Of a stretch of 15,122 bases of DNA, positions 8,205-15,122 are shown piece after piece. The position numbers were made by a program, and so were the translations under genes. Each line of letters starts with the position of its first letter. The first letter of the stretch is position 1. Origin of the DNA: an uncultured Collinsella sp. (GTDB lineage Bacteria; Actinomycetota; Coriobacteriia; Coriobacteriales; Coriobacteriaceae); contig URUW01000017.1 in NCBI GenBank assembly GCA_900551205.1, positions 1 through 15,122 of the forward strand. The letters are read 5' to 3'. Below the pieces are notes generated by a model. It did no database searches and was not told the origin of the DNA. It worked only from the letters and a program-made list of their open reading frames with translations.

Positions 8205-8351
8205 TTGTTCAAAGCGATTAAGCCTGTGGCGCAGGTGGCTTTGCTGATCGTTGGGGTAGCCATGGTTGGCTTTGGAATTATGCGCGGCGAGGCAGATGCC
8301 GTGCTGGCCAAGGCAATCAGGCTGTGCTTGGAGTGTATCGGAATTGGATAA
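8205..8351 (+). CDS. Small CXXC membrane peptide, CD1871A-like
   Basis: A 48-residue peptide starting with TTG at 8205, 8-9 nt after an AAGGAG ribosome site; no in-frame ATG exists upstream. Residues ~7-25 form one hydrophobic membrane segment (VAQVALLIVGVAMVGFGIM). It is followed by RGEADAVLAKAIRL and the C-terminal CLECIGIG with a CXXC pair (Cys41, Cys44). The RGEA...VL.KAI..CLECIGIG pattern matches, from memory, the family named after Clostridioides difficile CD1871A, tiny proteins found beside membrane 4Fe-4S and TlpA-type proteins. Its role is not established to my knowledge; a thiol relay between membrane electron donor and lipoprotein is inferred. The end overlaps the next gene by 8 nt. 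A gene finder with a 50-residue cutoff or ATG-only starts would miss it. Confidence 0.8.
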   Translation: MFKAIKPVAQVALLIVGVAMVGFGIMRGEADAVLAKAIRLCLECIGIG

Positions 8352-9252
8352 AAGAAAAAACACTGCATCGCATCTTTTAGCGCGATTTCGTGGATTGATT
8401 CAGGCGGCGGCGACGCTTGCGACCAATATTCACCTGCCTAACTTTGCCAAGGGCGGCATCTACCAGGGAGCGGGCAAAGCCGTCTGCGTGCCGGGCCTCA
8501 ACTGCTACTCGTGTCCAGCGGCCTCGGGTGCGTGCCCCATCGGGTCGTTTCAGTCGGTGGGCTCGTCTAAGTTTAGCTTCTCGTATTACGTCACCGGAAC
8601 GCTCATTCTGATCGGCGTGCTGCTGGGACGTTTTGTATGCGGCTTTTTGTGCCCGTTTGGATGGCTACAAGAGCTTTTGCATAAGATTCCCAGCAAAAAG
8701 CTCTCCACGAAAAAGCTCAAGCCGCTCACGTACATCAAGTATGCCGTGCTGCTGTTTGCCGTGGTGCTGCTGCCCGTCTTGGTGGTTAACGATGTGGGTA
8801 TGGGCGACCCGTTCTTTTGCAAGTACATCTGCCCGCAAGGTGTGCTCGAGGGCGCGATTCCGCTGTCCATCATGAACGTGGGAATCCGCTCCGCGCTGGG
8901 AAAGCTCTTTTCCTGGAAGCTCGCGATCCTCATTGTGGTTGCGGTGCTGAGCGTGCTGTTCTATCGCCCCTTCTGCAAATGGATTTGCCCCCTCGGCGCA
9001 TTTTATGCGCTCATGAACAAGGTGTCTTTGCTGGGGATCCAGGTTGACCAGTGCAAATGCGTCTCGTGCGGCAAGTGCGCCAAGGTGTGTCAAATGGACG
9101 TGGACGTTACGCGTACGCCCGACCATGCCGAGTGCATTCGTTGCGGCAAATGCGTGGGCGCGTGCCCCGTCGATGCTATTAGCTTTCGCTATGGGCTGGG
9201 TGTGACGGGCGACAAACCCGCGCAGTCCACGCAAGCCTGCGAAAACAAATAG
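8344..9252 (+). CDS. NapH-like membrane 4Fe-4S protein
   Basis: A 302-residue polytopic protein of the NapH/YccM-like iron-sulfur family. A Cys-rich segment near the N-terminus (CVPGLNCYSCPAASGACPIG, from Cys48) precedes membrane helices at ~83-103, ~130-150 and ~190-210. Paired CxxxCP motifs follow the helices: FVCGFLCPFG (99-103), FCKYICPQG (159-163) and FCKWICPLG (211-215). The C-terminus is a two-cluster ferredoxin: CVSCGKCAKVC (239-249) and CIRCGKCVGACP (264-275). I chose the TTG at 8344, which overlaps the peptide gene by 8 nt, with GGAG about 10 nt upstream, because homologous proteins begin shortly before the FRGLIQ-like region. The ATG at 8266 would put 26 residues in a different frame across the small peptide gene and looks wrong. 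Likely takes cytosolic electrons into the membrane; acceptor unproven. Confidence 0.88.
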   Translation: MDKRKNTASHLLARFRGLIQAAATLATNIHLPNFAKGGIYQGAGKAVCVPGLNCYSCPAASGACPIGSFQSVGSSKFSFSYYVTGTLILIGVLLGRFVCGFLCPFGWLQELLHKIPSKKLSTKKLKPLTYIKYAVLLFAVVLLPVLVVNDVGMGDPFFCKYICPQGVLEGAIPLSIMNVGIRSALGKLFSWKLAILIVVAVLSVLFYRPFCKWICPLGAFYALMNKVSLLGIQVDQCKCVSCGKCAKVCQMDVDVTRTPDHAECIRCGKCVGACPVDAISFRYGLGVTGDKPAQSTQACENK

Positions 9253-9287
9253 GTACCTATATAAGTTTCGATATAAACGGAGGAACC

Positions 9288-10250
9288 ATGAAACTGTCAA
9301 AAATTGCAGCTCTGTTGATGCTGCCCGTGCTGGCGCTGACTCTCGCGGCGTGCTCTGCCCCCAAGGGCGACGCGAAGGGTGCTACGAGCGGCGATGCGCA
9401 GATTGCCGAGCTCATAGCGCAAAAGCCGTCGAGTGCCGAGGAGGCGGCCGAGCTGTACCAGCAGCTGCTGCAAAAGGAAAACGAGATCTTTGCGAGCGAT
9501 AACGCCCTATGGGAAAAGGTGTTCCTTGCGGCCAACAAAGACACCCCCATGATTGAGGACGGCAAGAACTACGGTGACTTCTTGCTCGATACCATCGAGG
9601 GCGCCAAGGATCAGTTTGCGGCTGACGAGCTTAAGACGCTTAAGGCCGGCGCGCAGCAGGTCAAGGAGATCGAGGACAAGCTCATGGCGCTGGAGAAGGA
9701 GTTCCCCGGATGTGGCAGCACGCCCGGCGAGGGGGAGAGCGTTGATGCCTCGACCGCGGGTATGACCAACGGCGAGAGCGGGGAGACGAAGTTCCCCAGC
9801 TTTAAGGGCAAGGACTTGGACGGCAACGATGTAAACAGCGACGAGCTGTTCTCCAAGAACAAGGTCACCGTCATGAACTTCTGGTTTACCACCTGCAAGC
9901 CGTGCGTGGGAGAGCTGGGCGATCTGGAGAAGCTCAACAAGGAGCTTGCCGAGAAGGGCGGCCAGGTCGTGGGCGTTAATTCCTTTACGCTCGATGGCAA
10001 CAAAGACGCGGTGGCCGATGCCAGGGACGTGCTTTCCAAGAAGGGCGTGACGTATAAAAACATCTGGTTTAAGTCGGACAGCGAGGCCGGAAAGTTCACC
10101 TCCAACCTGTACTCGTTCCCGACCACCTACGTGATCGACCAGAACGGTAACATTGTGGGAGAGCCGATCATGGGCGGCATCAACTCCGCTGAGCAGCGCG
10201 AGGCGCTCAACAAACTGATCGATCAGGCACTCGCGAAGAGCGAACAGTAA
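9288..10250 (+). CDS. TlpA-like thiol-disulfide oxidoreductase lipoprotein
   Basis: A 320-residue exported protein. The signal peptide ends in the lipobox LAAC with lipidated Cys22, so it is anchored on the outer face of the membrane. Residues ~35-140 are helical and charged (SSAEEAAELYQQLLQKEN) and contain one extra Cys142. A Gly/Ser/Glu-rich linker (~143-165) leads to a C-terminal thioredoxin fold of AhpC/TlpA type (~168-316), with active site FWFTTCKPCVGEL (Cys203, Cys206) and cis-proline loop YSFPTTYVID (Pro278). Ribosome site GGAGG lies 5 nt before the ATG. It is 35 bp after the 4Fe-4S protein gene with no terminator between, so the three genes should share an operon. It probably reduces extracytoplasmic disulfides using electrons from its neighbours; substrate unknown. 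Confidence 0.92.
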   Translation: MKLSKIAALLMLPVLALTLAACSAPKGDAKGATSGDAQIAELIAQKPSSAEEAAELYQQLLQKENEIFASDNALWEKVFLAANKDTPMIEDGKNYGDFLLDTIEGAKDQFAADELKTLKAGAQQVKEIEDKLMALEKEFPGCGSTPGEGESVDASTAGMTNGESGETKFPSFKGKDLDGNDVNSDELFSKNKVTVMNFWFTTCKPCVGELGDLEKLNKELAEKGGQVVGVNSFTLDGNKDAVADARDVLSKKGVTYKNIWFKSDSEAGKFTSNLYSFPTTYVIDQNGNIVGEPIMGGINSAEQREALNKLIDQALAKSEQ

Positions 10251-10275
10251 GTCCGTGGGACAGACAACTGAAGGG

Positions 10276-10303
10276 GAGTCGCTGGAAACAGCGACTCTTT
10301 TTT
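10276..10303 (+). terminator. Rho-independent terminator of the redox operon
   Basis: A perfect 9-bp stem GAGTCGCTG / CAGCGACTC (10276-10284 and 10289-10297) with loop GAAA is followed at once by six T. It lies 25 bp after the TlpA-like gene stop and is the clearest intrinsic terminator in the window. Confidence 0.93.
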
Positions 10304-10321
10304 CTGCTTCGGGGTAGCATC

Positions 10322-10474
10322 ATGGGTATACGTCGAAAGGGCACGCAGCTTTTCGTGCATTGCCTGAGCGGTGCGCGAAGCAACCAAGCTGTGAGTTTTC
10401 TTAAGCGTTCTGGGTATGGCAGTGTCAAGAATATCGGCGGCATAAGCGGCTACACGGGAAAGGTGGTGCGTTAG
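10322..10474 (+). pseudogene. 5'-truncated rhodanese domain fragment
   Basis: A 50-codon open frame encodes the C-terminal half of a rhodanese: LFVHCLSGARSNQAVSFLKR, then GYGSVKNIGGISGYTGKV. The active-site loop is intact (Cys14 to Arg19, CLSGAR). The N-terminal half of the domain, with the usual DVR and GHIPGA motifs, is absent: upstream are only an unrelated stretch and the terminator at 10276-10303. It ends 2 nt before the start of the CoA-disulfide reductase. It is probably the remnant of a separate rhodanese gene. If still translated, from the ATG at 10322 with a weak GGGG upstream, it could couple ribosomes into the next gene, whose own ribosome site is poor. A short functional sulfurtransferase is unlikely. 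Confidence 0.6.
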
Positions 10475-10476
10475 CT

Positions 10477-12168
10477 ATGAAGGTGGTTATCGTTGGAGGC
10501 GTCGCGGGCGGCGCATCGGCGGCGGCACGTTTGCGCAGACTCGACGAGCAGGCCCAAATTGTCATCTTTGAGCGCACGGGTTTTGTATCGTATGCCAACT
10601 GTGGGCTTCCGTACTACATTGGCGGCGTGATAGAAGAAGAGAGCGCATTGACGCTGCAGTCTCCCAAGGGCTTTTGGGATCGCTTTCGCATTGCGGTCAA
10701 GACGAGTCACGAGGTGTTTGCCATCCATCCCGATTCGCATACGGTCGAGGTTCGCAATATGCTGACGGGCGAGGAATTTGTCGAGACGTATGACAAGCTC
10801 ATCCTGTCGCCGGGTGCAAAGCCGATTCGCCCTGCGTTGCCGGGCATCGACTCGGATAAAATCTTTAGCCTACGCACCGTTGAGGACACGCTGCGTATTC
10901 ACAGCTATGTTCGAGAGCGGCGACCGAGCAGTGCCGTCGTGATCGGCGGCGGCTTCATTGGCGTCGAGACGGCGGAGAATCTGTGTGAGCTGGGGCTCCA
11001 GGTGACCCTTCTGCAGCGTCCCGTCCAGCTTATGAACAACCTGGATTACGACATGGCGACCCTTTTGCATACCGAGGTGCGTGAGCACGGTATCGATCTG
11101 CGCCTCAAGGCCGATGTGACAGGTTTTGAGGAAGTTGATGGCCGCGTTGTCACCCATGTTGCGGGCGATGACCCTATCGGAGCCGATATGGTGCTGCTTG
11201 CCATTGGCGTGGCACCTGAGAGCCATCTGGCGCAAGAGGCGGGGCTCGAACTGGGCATCAAGGGGGCTATTGTGGTCAACGACCGCATGGAGACCTCTGC
11301 TGCCGACGTGTATGCCGTGGGCGATGCCGTGCAGGTCACGCATCAGGTGACCGGCGAGGACGCGGTCATTTCGCTCGCCGGCCCCGCCAACAAGCAGGGG
11401 CGTGTCGTCGCCGATGTCATAGCCGGCATGGACAGCTGCTACCGCGGATCGTTGGGCTCATCGGTTATCAAGGTATTCGACTTGACGGCGGCAAGCACGG
11501 GACTATCCGAAAAGGCAGCACACGCGGCGGGAATTGACTGCGACAGCGTGGTCCTGTCGCCCGGTTCGCATGCGGGTTATTATCCGGGTGCAACGCCCAT
11601 GACCATGAAGGTTGTCTTCGAGAAGCAGGGATTGCGCCTGCTGGGTGCGCAAATCGTGGGCATCGATGGTGTGGACAAGCGTATCGACGTTCTGGCGACT
11701 GCCATCCAGGCAGGCATGTGCGGCGATAGGCTTAAGGATTTGGACCTAGCATACGCGCCGCCGTATTCATCGGCGAAGGATCCCGTCAATATGGCGGGCT
11801 TTATGATCGAGAACCTCAATCGCGGCATACTGGCGCAGTGGCATTGGGAGGATGAGCCCAACTTGCCACGCGATGGCAGCGTGCAGCTGCTCGATGTTCG
11901 TACGGAAGGGGAGTACGAGCGCGGGCATATCGATGGTTTCGTAAACATTCCCGTCGATGATCTGCGCAATCGCCTGGGCGAGCTCGACCGGGCCAAGCCG
12001 GTCTACGTGATTTGCCAGAGCGGCATTCGCAGCTACATTGCTTGCCGCATTTTGGCGCAGTATGGCTTTGAGTGTTTTAACTTCTCGGGCGGCTATCGCT
12101 TCTTTGCAGCCGTGACTGTGGCTCGCCGCGGCAGCGCTAACGTTATGCCGTGCGGGCTCGAAAAGTAG
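10477..12168 (+). CDS. CoA-disulfide / persulfide reductase with C-terminal rhodanese domain
   Basis: A 563-residue flavoprotein of the CoADR-rhodanese fusion type. The N-terminal FAD fold begins VVIVGGVAGGASAAARLRR; the single redox cysteine is Cys42 in SYANCGLPYYIGG. A second nucleotide-binding motif, VVIGGGFIGVETAENL (154-169), is for NAD(P)H, and AADVYAVGDAV (275-285) contacts FAD. The dimerisation domain contains AYAPPYSSAKDPVNMAG. The rhodanese domain (~467-555) has LLDVRTEGEYERGHI and active-site Cys513 in VICQSGIRSY. Known members reduce CoA disulfides, CoA persulfides or polysulfides with NAD(P)H and act in the cytosol. The ribosome site is weak (GGTGG 10 nt upstream), and the gene starts 2 nt after a rhodanese remnant. 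It lies beyond the redox-operon terminator, and I see no convincing promoter of its own. Length is normal for the family. Confidence 0.93.
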   Translation: MKVVIVGGVAGGASAAARLRRLDEQAQIVIFERTGFVSYANCGLPYYIGGVIEEESALTLQSPKGFWDRFRIAVKTSHEVFAIHPDSHTVEVRNMLTGEEFVETYDKLILSPGAKPIRPALPGIDSDKIFSLRTVEDTLRIHSYVRERRPSSAVVIGGGFIGVETAENLCELGLQVTLLQRPVQLMNNLDYDMATLLHTEVREHGIDLRLKADVTGFEEVDGRVVTHVAGDDPIGADMVLLAIGVAPESHLAQEAGLELGIKGAIVVNDRMETSAADVYAVGDAVQVTHQVTGEDAVISLAGPANKQGRVVADVIAGMDSCYRGSLGSSVIKVFDLTAASTGLSEKAAHAAGIDCDSVVLSPGSHAGYYPGATPMTMKVVFEKQGLRLLGAQIVGIDGVDKRIDVLATAIQAGMCGDRLKDLDLAYAPPYSSAKDPVNMAGFMIENLNRGILAQWHWEDEPNLPRDGSVQLLDVRTEGEYERGHIDGFVNIPVDDLRNRLGELDRAKPVYVICQSGIRSYIACRILAQYGFECFNFSGGYRFFAAVTVARRGSANVMPCGLEK

Positions 12169-12178
12169 CGCGCATTGG

Positions 12179-12268
12179 AATGTGACAAAGTGACAGCCTC
12201 TTTGTCGCATCGGGGATGTTATATGCGGGATGGTGCGCCATGCGGCGTGCTGTCCCGTTCGTTTTTTG
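12179..12268 (+). repeat. Two-hairpin intergenic repeat, copy 2
   Basis: Begins 11 bp after the CoA-disulfide reductase stop. It has the same plan as copy 1 at 6213-6303: an outer hairpin (ATGTGACAAAG 12180-12190 with CTTTGTCGCAT 12200-12210, one G-U pair), a 16-nt spacer, then a 13-bp hairpin and a T-tract. About 84% identity to copy 1 without gaps. Three substitutions within the second stem all turn a normal pair into G-U on the plus strand. Confidence 0.85.
12227..12267 (+). terminator. Rho-independent terminator after the CoA-disulfide reductase gene
   Basis: Stem GGGATGGTGCGCC (12227-12239) pairs fully with GGCGTGCTGTCCC (12244-12256) when G-U pairs are allowed (four of them), with loop ATGC, then GTTCG and six T (12262-12267). 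It separates the reductase from the ABC transporter gene. Confidence 0.78.
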
Positions 12269-12389
12269 GCGCGGTTCGTTACACTTCTCACTGGTATCGG
12301 CCAAAAATGAGGATAGAGTAGGACAAACGCGCCGAACGTGAACGGCGGGGGAGCGGGCGAGCGCGCCCGCGCGAGAGAGGTTGCCGTCC
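12268..12389 (+). promoter_or_regulatory. Leader region of the ABC-FtsX gene, with a GC-rich hairpin
   Basis: This 122-bp gap must hold the transporter promoter, but no good -35/-10 pair is evident (TAGAGT at 12314-12319 is the nearest -10 candidate). A GC-only stem GCGGGC / GCCCGC (12353-12358, 12365-12370) sits just before the GAGAGG ribosome site (12374-12379) and could restrict translation; this is inference. Confidence 0.3.
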
Positions 12390-15122
12390 ATGCTGGATCT
12401 CAGAGTTATTTGCAAAAGGTACGTTACGCAGTCGTTTACGCAGGTAGCGCTCGACAGCGTAAGCCTGTCTTTTCGCGATAACGAGTTCGTAGCCATTCTG
12501 GGTCCCTCGGGTTCGGGTAAAACTACGATGCTCAACGTCATCGGTGGACTCGATCATTTCGATTCGGGCGATCTGCTGATCGACGGCATCTCGACCAAGG
12601 ACTTCAACGACCGCGATTGGGATGCCTATCGCAATAATCGCATCGGCTTTGTGTTCCAGAGCTATAACCTCATTCCGCATCAGAGCATTTTGGAAAACGT
12701 GGAGTTGGCGCTTACGCTCACGGGCGTGGGGCATGCCGAGCGCCGCCAACGTGCGCGCAAGGCGTTGGAGAAAGTCGGCCTGGACGAGCACATTAACAAG
12801 CGTCCGAGCCAGCTTTCGGGCGGACAGATGCAGCGCGTGGCCATTGCCCGCGCCCTGATTAACGATCCCGAGATTGTGCTGGCTGACGAGCCGACCGGCG
12901 CCTTGGACTCAACGACATCCGTACAGGTTATGGATTTGCTCAAGGACGTTGCGCGCGACCGTCTGGTCATCATGGTCACGCACAATCCCGAGCTGGCGTA
13001 CAAGTACGCCACGCGCATCGTCAATCTGGCGGACGGCAAGATCACCGACGATTCCGACCCCTTCGATGCTGCTAATGCTGCGCGTCGCGAGGCTAAGCCT
13101 ACGCGCAAAACCTCGATGGGCTTTGTGACGGCGCTGGGGCTTTCTGCCCGAAACCTTATGACCAAGAAGAGACGTACGGCCATGACGGCCTTTGCGGGCT
13201 CGATTGGCATTATCGGTATCGCGGCGATTCTGGCGCTGTCCAACGGCGTAAACGGCTACATCAAAAAGGTCGAGGAGGATACGCTCTCGAGCTACCCGCT
13301 CACGATTTCCAAACAGGATTACGACCTGTCGGCCATGATGGGCGGACAGGGGGCCACGGATGACAATACGTCCAACGGCGAGGATTCGTCCGACGACGGC
13401 ACCGACGGCAAGGCTCAGGGAACCGATAAAATCCCCGTGGTCACGGCCGTAAAGGATATGTTTGCGAGCGTTAAGTCCAACATGACGAGCTTTAAGGCAT
13501 GGCTCGATGCCGGTGGCGACGGCATCGATAAAGAGGTCAACGCCATTCAGTACGGCTATGGCGTGACGCCGGTTGTCTATCGAGCGGGCAAGGGGGACGA
13601 GAAACCCGTGCGTCTGGTGCCCAACGCCATGACCGAGGCCATGAGCGGAGGCGCGAGCTCGGCAGCAACGGTGAGCATGGAGTCCATGGGAACCTCGGTC
13701 TTTAACGAGATGATTGACGACCAGAGCTTGCTCGACAGCCAGTACGATGTCGTGGCGGGGCATTGGCCTACGTCTGCTAACGAAGCCGTGATGGTGCTTT
13801 CGAGCCGTGGCACGGTGGGCGATTACACGCTCTACAGCATCGGTGCGCTGGAAATCGATGAGCTCAACGGCCTGGTTAACAGCGCCATGACGGCCGACGG
13901 CAAGGTCGAGACGCCCAAGACCGGCAGCGACTTTACCTACGACGACGCGCTGTCCACGGCGTTTAAAGTGTTGTCGCCGGCCGATGCCTATCGCAAAAAC
14001 GAAGAGACCGGCATGTGGACCGACATGTCTGGCGATGCCGACTTTATGGCCGCCAAGGTTACTGACGGTATTGACGTGCGCATTGTGGGCGTGGTGCGAC
14101 CGAACGAGACGGCCAATGCGAGCGCGTTGTCTCCGGGCATTGCCTATACGCATGCGCTGACTCGCCAGCTTATGGAGCGCGCCGCCAATTCGCAGATCGT
14201 AAAAGAGCAGCTTACGCATTCCGAGACGGATGTCTTTACGGGCAAGTCTTTCGATGAACTGCAGGGCGAGGCCAAGCAGGGCGTGGATCTGGGCAGCATG
14301 TTCAGTGTGGACGAGGCGGCGTTGAAGAGCGCGTTCTCGTTCGATGCATCTGCACTCTCGGGTGCTGCCGGTGGCATGGATCTTTCGGGCATCGATTTGT
14401 CGGGCCTGGATATTGACCTTTCGGGCGTTGGCAAGGACATCGACTTCAGCAGCATCATGGCAAAAGCACCGGCCCCAGATTTCTCGGGCATCTTTGACGG
14501 TCTGGAGCTCACGCCCGAGCAAATGCAGCAGGTGGGAACGCTTGTCAACCAACTGTTTGAGGGCTTTTTGCAGTCTGATCAGTTTAAGGCGCTGTCGCCC
14601 GAAGATCTTAAGGACGCGTCGAAGCTCGCCGCCGCGTTCTCGTCGTATCTTGAGAATGATGTCGCAGCCCAGCAATACCTGGCTCAGCTCAGGGCGCTCG
14701 GCGGCGATGCCCTGGCCGAGCGTCTGCAGCAGGTGATGGGCGACTATGTGCAAAAGCAGCTGGCTCCGTATTTGCAGCAGTCTATGGATCAGGTGATGAA
14801 GGCGGTCAGCGAGCAGATTGCCACGACGGTATCAGCTCAGCTCAAGGCGGGCGCGGCAGGGCTTATGGACCAGATGGCGACGCAGATGTCTTCGAGTTTT
14901 GCCAACCTGGCGAGCGCCATGCGCGTGGATGCGAACGCCTTTGCTCGTGCCATCCACTTCAACATGGACGCCGAGGACCTGAGCTCGCTCATGATGAGCT
15001 ATGCCAAGGCGTCGAAGCTCACCTACGACAACAATCTGACCACGTTGGGCTATGCGGACGAGGCGGACCCCATTTCGGTCAAGATTTTCCCGCGCGACTT
15101 TGAGGCCAAGGAGCGCGTGCTC
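12390..15122 (+). CDS. ABC transporter ATPase-FtsX permease fusion protein, 3' end beyond window
   Basis: The first 911 residues are visible and the frame is open to the right edge. The N-terminal ATPase (1-~225) is of the MacB/LolD type with Walker [10 protein letters not shown] (38-46), Q-loop Gln90, signature LSGGQ (142-146), Walker B IVLADEP (162-168) and His198. A linker leads to a basic stretch (TKKRRTAM) and one membrane helix (~266-286, [20 protein letters not shown]), as in FtsX-type permeases. From ~287 to at least 911 I see no other membrane helix: over 620 residues of extracytoplasmic region with an acidic low-complexity patch (~328-350), a short LSGxD repeat near 650-675 and long Ala/Gln-rich helices (~705-850). 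Remaining helices must lie outside the window. Such systems are usually mechanotransmitters or peptide/lipid exporters rather than importers. Start ATG at 12390 with GAGAGG 10 nt upstream. Substrate unknown. Confidence 0.9.
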   Translation, partial: MLDLRVICKRYVTQSFTQVALDSVSLSFRDNEFVAILGPSGSGKTTMLNVIGGLDHFDSGDLLIDGISTKDFNDRDWDAYRNNRIGFVFQSYNLIPHQSILENVELALTLTGVGHAERRQRARKALEKVGLDEHINKRPSQLSGGQMQRVAIARALINDPEIVLADEPTGALDSTTSVQVMDLLKDVARDRLVIMVTHNPELAYKYATRIVNLADGKITDDSDPFDAANAARREAKPTRKTSMGFVTALGLSARNLMTKKRRTAMTAFAGSIGIIGIAAILALSNGVNGYIKKVEEDTLSSYPLTISKQDYDLSAMMGGQGATDDNTSNGEDSSDDGTDGKAQGTDKIPVVTAVKDMFASVKSNMTSFKAWLDAGGDGIDKEVNAIQYGYGVTPVVYRAGKGDEKPVRLVPNAMTEAMSGGASSAATVSMESMGTSVFNEMIDDQSLLDSQYDVVAGHWPTSANEAVMVLSSRGTVGDYTLYSIGALEIDELNGLVNSAMTADGKVETPKTGSDFTYDDALSTAFKVLSPADAYRKNEETGMWTDMSGDADFMAAKVTDGIDVRIVGVVRPNETANASALSPGIAYTHALTRQLMERAANSQIVKEQLTHSETDVFTGKSFDELQGEAKQGVDLGSMFSVDEAALKSAFSFDASALSGAAGGMDLSGIDLSGLDIDLSGVGKDIDFSSIMAKAPAPDFSGIFDGLELTPEQMQQVGTLVNQLFEGFLQSDQFKALSPEDLKDASKLAAAFSSYLENDVAAQQYLAQLRALGGDALAERLQQVMGDYVQKQLAPYLQQSMDQVMKAVSEQIATTVSAQLKAGAAGLMDQMATQMSSSFANLASAMRVDANAFARAIHFNMDAEDLSSLMMSYAKASKLTYDNNLTTLGYADEADPISVKIFPRDFEAKERVL

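Noticed and set aside
12909..14753. A 614-codon minus-strand frame inside the ABC-FtsX gene
   Set aside because: It is antisense to a gene with clear ABC motifs, and its His/Arg-rich sequence has no recognisable domain. Long open antisense frames are expected in high-GC DNA.
1..15122. CRISPR arrays, tRNA or rRNA genes, insertion sequences
   Set aside because: I saw no regularly spaced repeats, no tRNA-like cloverleaf, no rRNA segment, and no transposase or integrase motif on either strand.

Overview
The window looks like chromosomal DNA of a high-GC anaerobic Actinomycetota of the class Coriobacteriia, most likely Collinsella or a close relative. This rests on gene style: a LuxR-type regulator beside a Tat-exported protein, a separate ATPase subunit of GMP synthetase, a CXXC/4Fe-4S/TlpA membrane redox cluster, a CoA-disulfide reductase-rhodanese fusion, and a single-chain ABC-FtsX protein. 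It is an inference, not a database match.

Layout. Bases 1-3741 (minus) hold a very large Tat-exported protein gene that runs off the left edge. It is broken twice: a one-base frameshift near 1059 and an in-frame TGA at 768-770. A LuxR-family regulator (3897-4901, minus) lies directly upstream. Diverging from it is guaA (5199-6179, plus), which encodes only the ATP-pyrophosphatase half of GMP synthetase. Next comes a two-hairpin repeat whose second hairpin is a likely terminator. It meets the 3' end of a two-component system read on the minus strand (response regulator 7441-8115, histidine kinase 6296-7444).

Diverging from the response regulator is a plus-strand redox operon: a 48-residue CXXC membrane peptide (8205-8351), a NapH-like membrane 4Fe-4S protein (8344-9252) and a TlpA-like thioredoxin lipoprotein (9288-10250), closed by a strong terminator. 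After this lie a 5'-truncated rhodanese fragment (10322-10474) and a CoA-disulfide/persulfide reductase with a fused rhodanese domain (10477-12168). A second copy of the two-hairpin repeat follows. The right end is the first 911 codons of an ABC-FtsX fusion protein (12390 to the edge).

How the genes may work together. The centre of the window reads as a thiol/sulfur redox island. The membrane iron-sulfur protein could pass cytosolic electrons through the CXXC peptide to the external TlpA lipoprotein, while the CoA-disulfide reductase-rhodanese handles persulfides and CoA disulfides inside the cell. The adjacent divergent two-component system is a natural candidate regulator. This electron route is inference from domain content and gene order.
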